Below, piece after piece: positions 63,291-64,000 of a DNA stretch of 64,000 bases (position 1 is its first letter; every line of letters starts with the position of its first letter). Location of the stretch: positions 124,001 through 188,000 of the forward strand of contig CANLUL010000002.1 of NCBI GenBank assembly GCA_947494305.1, in the 5' to 3' direction. The stretch comes from an uncultured Sphingomonadaceae bacterium (GTDB lineage: Bacteria > Pseudomonadota > Alphaproteobacteria > Sphingomonadales > Sphingomonadaceae). The notes beneath the pieces were generated by a model, which saw only the letters and a program-made list of their open reading frames with translations, did not search any database and was not told where the DNA came from. A program made the position numbers and the translations under genes.

Positions 63291-64000
63291 ATGTCAAACA
63301 CCAAAAATATCCGCATTGGGGGAGCCAGCGGATTCTGGGGCGAGTCCGATATGGCAGTCCCACAATTTTTACAGGCCGGTGGACTGGATTACATTGTCTT
63401 CGATTATCTGGCTGAAATCACCATGTCGATCATGGCGAGGGCACGCGCCAAAAATCCGGATATGGGTTATGCTGTGGATTTCGTGACCGCTGTCATCAAG
63501 CCGAACATAAAAGACATTGCCAATCAGGGTGTGAAACTAATTTCCAATGCTGGCGGAACCAATCCAGCGGCATGTGGTGATGCCGTGCGGGCGGTTATCG
63601 CAGATGCCGGTCTCGATCTAAAAGTCGCGGTAATCACAGGTGATGATCTAACTGGTCGCGCGGACGAATTCGCGCAAACCAAAGAAATGTTCACCGGCGA
63701 AGCTTTTCCAGATATTGAATCCATCGCCAGTATCAACGCGTATCTGGGCGCATTTCCCATCGCCAAAGCGCTGAACGATGGTGCGGATATTGTCATCACC
63801 GGCCGCTGCGTCGACAGCGCTGTGACGCTAGGTGCCTGCATCCACGAATTTGGTTGGGACCGGGATGACCTCGACCAGTTGGCTGGGGCAAGTCTGGCCG
63901 GCCACATTCTTGAATGTGGCCCACAGGCTACCGGCGGCAATTTCACTGATTGGGAATCCGTTGCCGATACGATGGACAATGCCGGATATCCAATTGCCGA
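63291..64000 (+). CDS. AtuA-family protein (DUF1446), N-terminal part
   Basis: The first 236 residues of a protein of the acyclic terpene utilisation AtuA family, cut by the window end. IGGASGFWGESD at the start, DYLAEITMSIMARA and LISNAGGTNPAACGDAV are family features. AtuA proteins in Pseudomonas belong to citronellol breakdown, but related genes occur with general acyl-CoA catabolism. AGGAGACTCGTA gives a good ribosome site. A TetR gene is divergent across a palindromic operator. Confidence 0.88.
   Translation, partial: MSNTKNIRIGGASGFWGESDMAVPQFLQAGGLDYIVFDYLAEITMSIMARARAKNPDMGYAVDFVTAVIKPNIKDIANQGVKLISNAGGTNPAACGDAVRAVIADAGLDLKVAVITGDDLTGRADEFAQTKEMFTGEAFPDIESIASINAYLGAFPIAKALNDGADIVITGRCVDSAVTLGACIHEFGWDRDDLDQLAGASLAGHILECGPQATGGNFTDWESVADTMDNAGYPIA

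Noticed and set aside
1-64000. CRISPR arrays, insertion sequences, prophage genes, toxin-antitoxin or restriction systems
   Set aside because: No regularly spaced repeats, transposase, integrase, phage structural or defence-module genes were seen. The caspase-like gene stands alone and is secreted.

Overview
The window looks like chromosomal DNA of an alphaproteobacterium of the sphingomonad type. The grounds are an EipA/DUF1134 envelope protein, a metX/metW methionine pair, ftsE-ftsX divergent from a zinc-ribbon DUF3426 protein, an iron ABC system beside tRNA-Leu, beta-oxidation genes, and a REP-like double hairpin of the CGTCATCCTGAAC type. A marine Sphingorhabdus/Parasphingorhabdus-like genus is a guess. 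No integrase, transposase, rRNA or CRISPR array is visible.

Positions 1-25,130 form an extracellular polysaccharide locus that by eye is more AT-rich than the rest. The plus strand carries a split transketolase, a DegT-type PLP protein, a GT2 glycosyltransferase, a GNAT acyltransferase, a SAM methyltransferase, wecB and wecC (making UDP-ManNAcA), and a divergent Gmd-like SDR. These are followed by a GT-B-like unknown, a Wzy-like polymerase with possible lesions, gmd, a TylC3-type C-methyltransferase, a Wzx-like flippase, another sugar SDR, a second glycosyltransferase and a right-handed beta-helix protein. The minus strand carries a second Wzy/ligase-like protein, Wza, a Wzc tyrosine autokinase and an unknown exported protein. 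Together they read as a Wzx/Wzy-type pathway with Wza-Wzc export of a polymer containing ManNAcA and probably a C-methyl-branched deoxyhexose. No initiating sugar-phosphate transferase is present, so the locus probably continues to the left of position 1.

A tRNA-Ser(GCT) at 25,356-25,447 marks the edge of the locus. From there to 63 kb the genes are mostly housekeeping: eipA; ribE-ribD with an unknown small membrane protein; a TonB-type protein; gltX; nadE; a secreted protein; prs; a DsbB-like membrane protein; hisN; an AraC regulator; rpmI-rplT with a strong terminator; pheS-pheT; the REP element; prfC; ytoQ; a secreted caspase-like protein; metX-GNAT-metW; hisC-tyrA/C; plsC; a YdcF-like protein; ftsX-ftsE; the DUF3426 protein; tRNA-Leu(GAG); and an Fbp-type iron ABC transporter with a possible Fur box.

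The right end holds a UDP-glucuronate 4-epimerase, then an acyl-CoA dehydrogenase, a thiolase and a FadB-type multifunctional protein. A bidirectional terminator follows, then a TetR regulator divergent from an AtuA-family gene that runs off the window. A perfect 6-5-6 palindrome lies between that divergent pair. No stretch over 300 bases lacks a gene.
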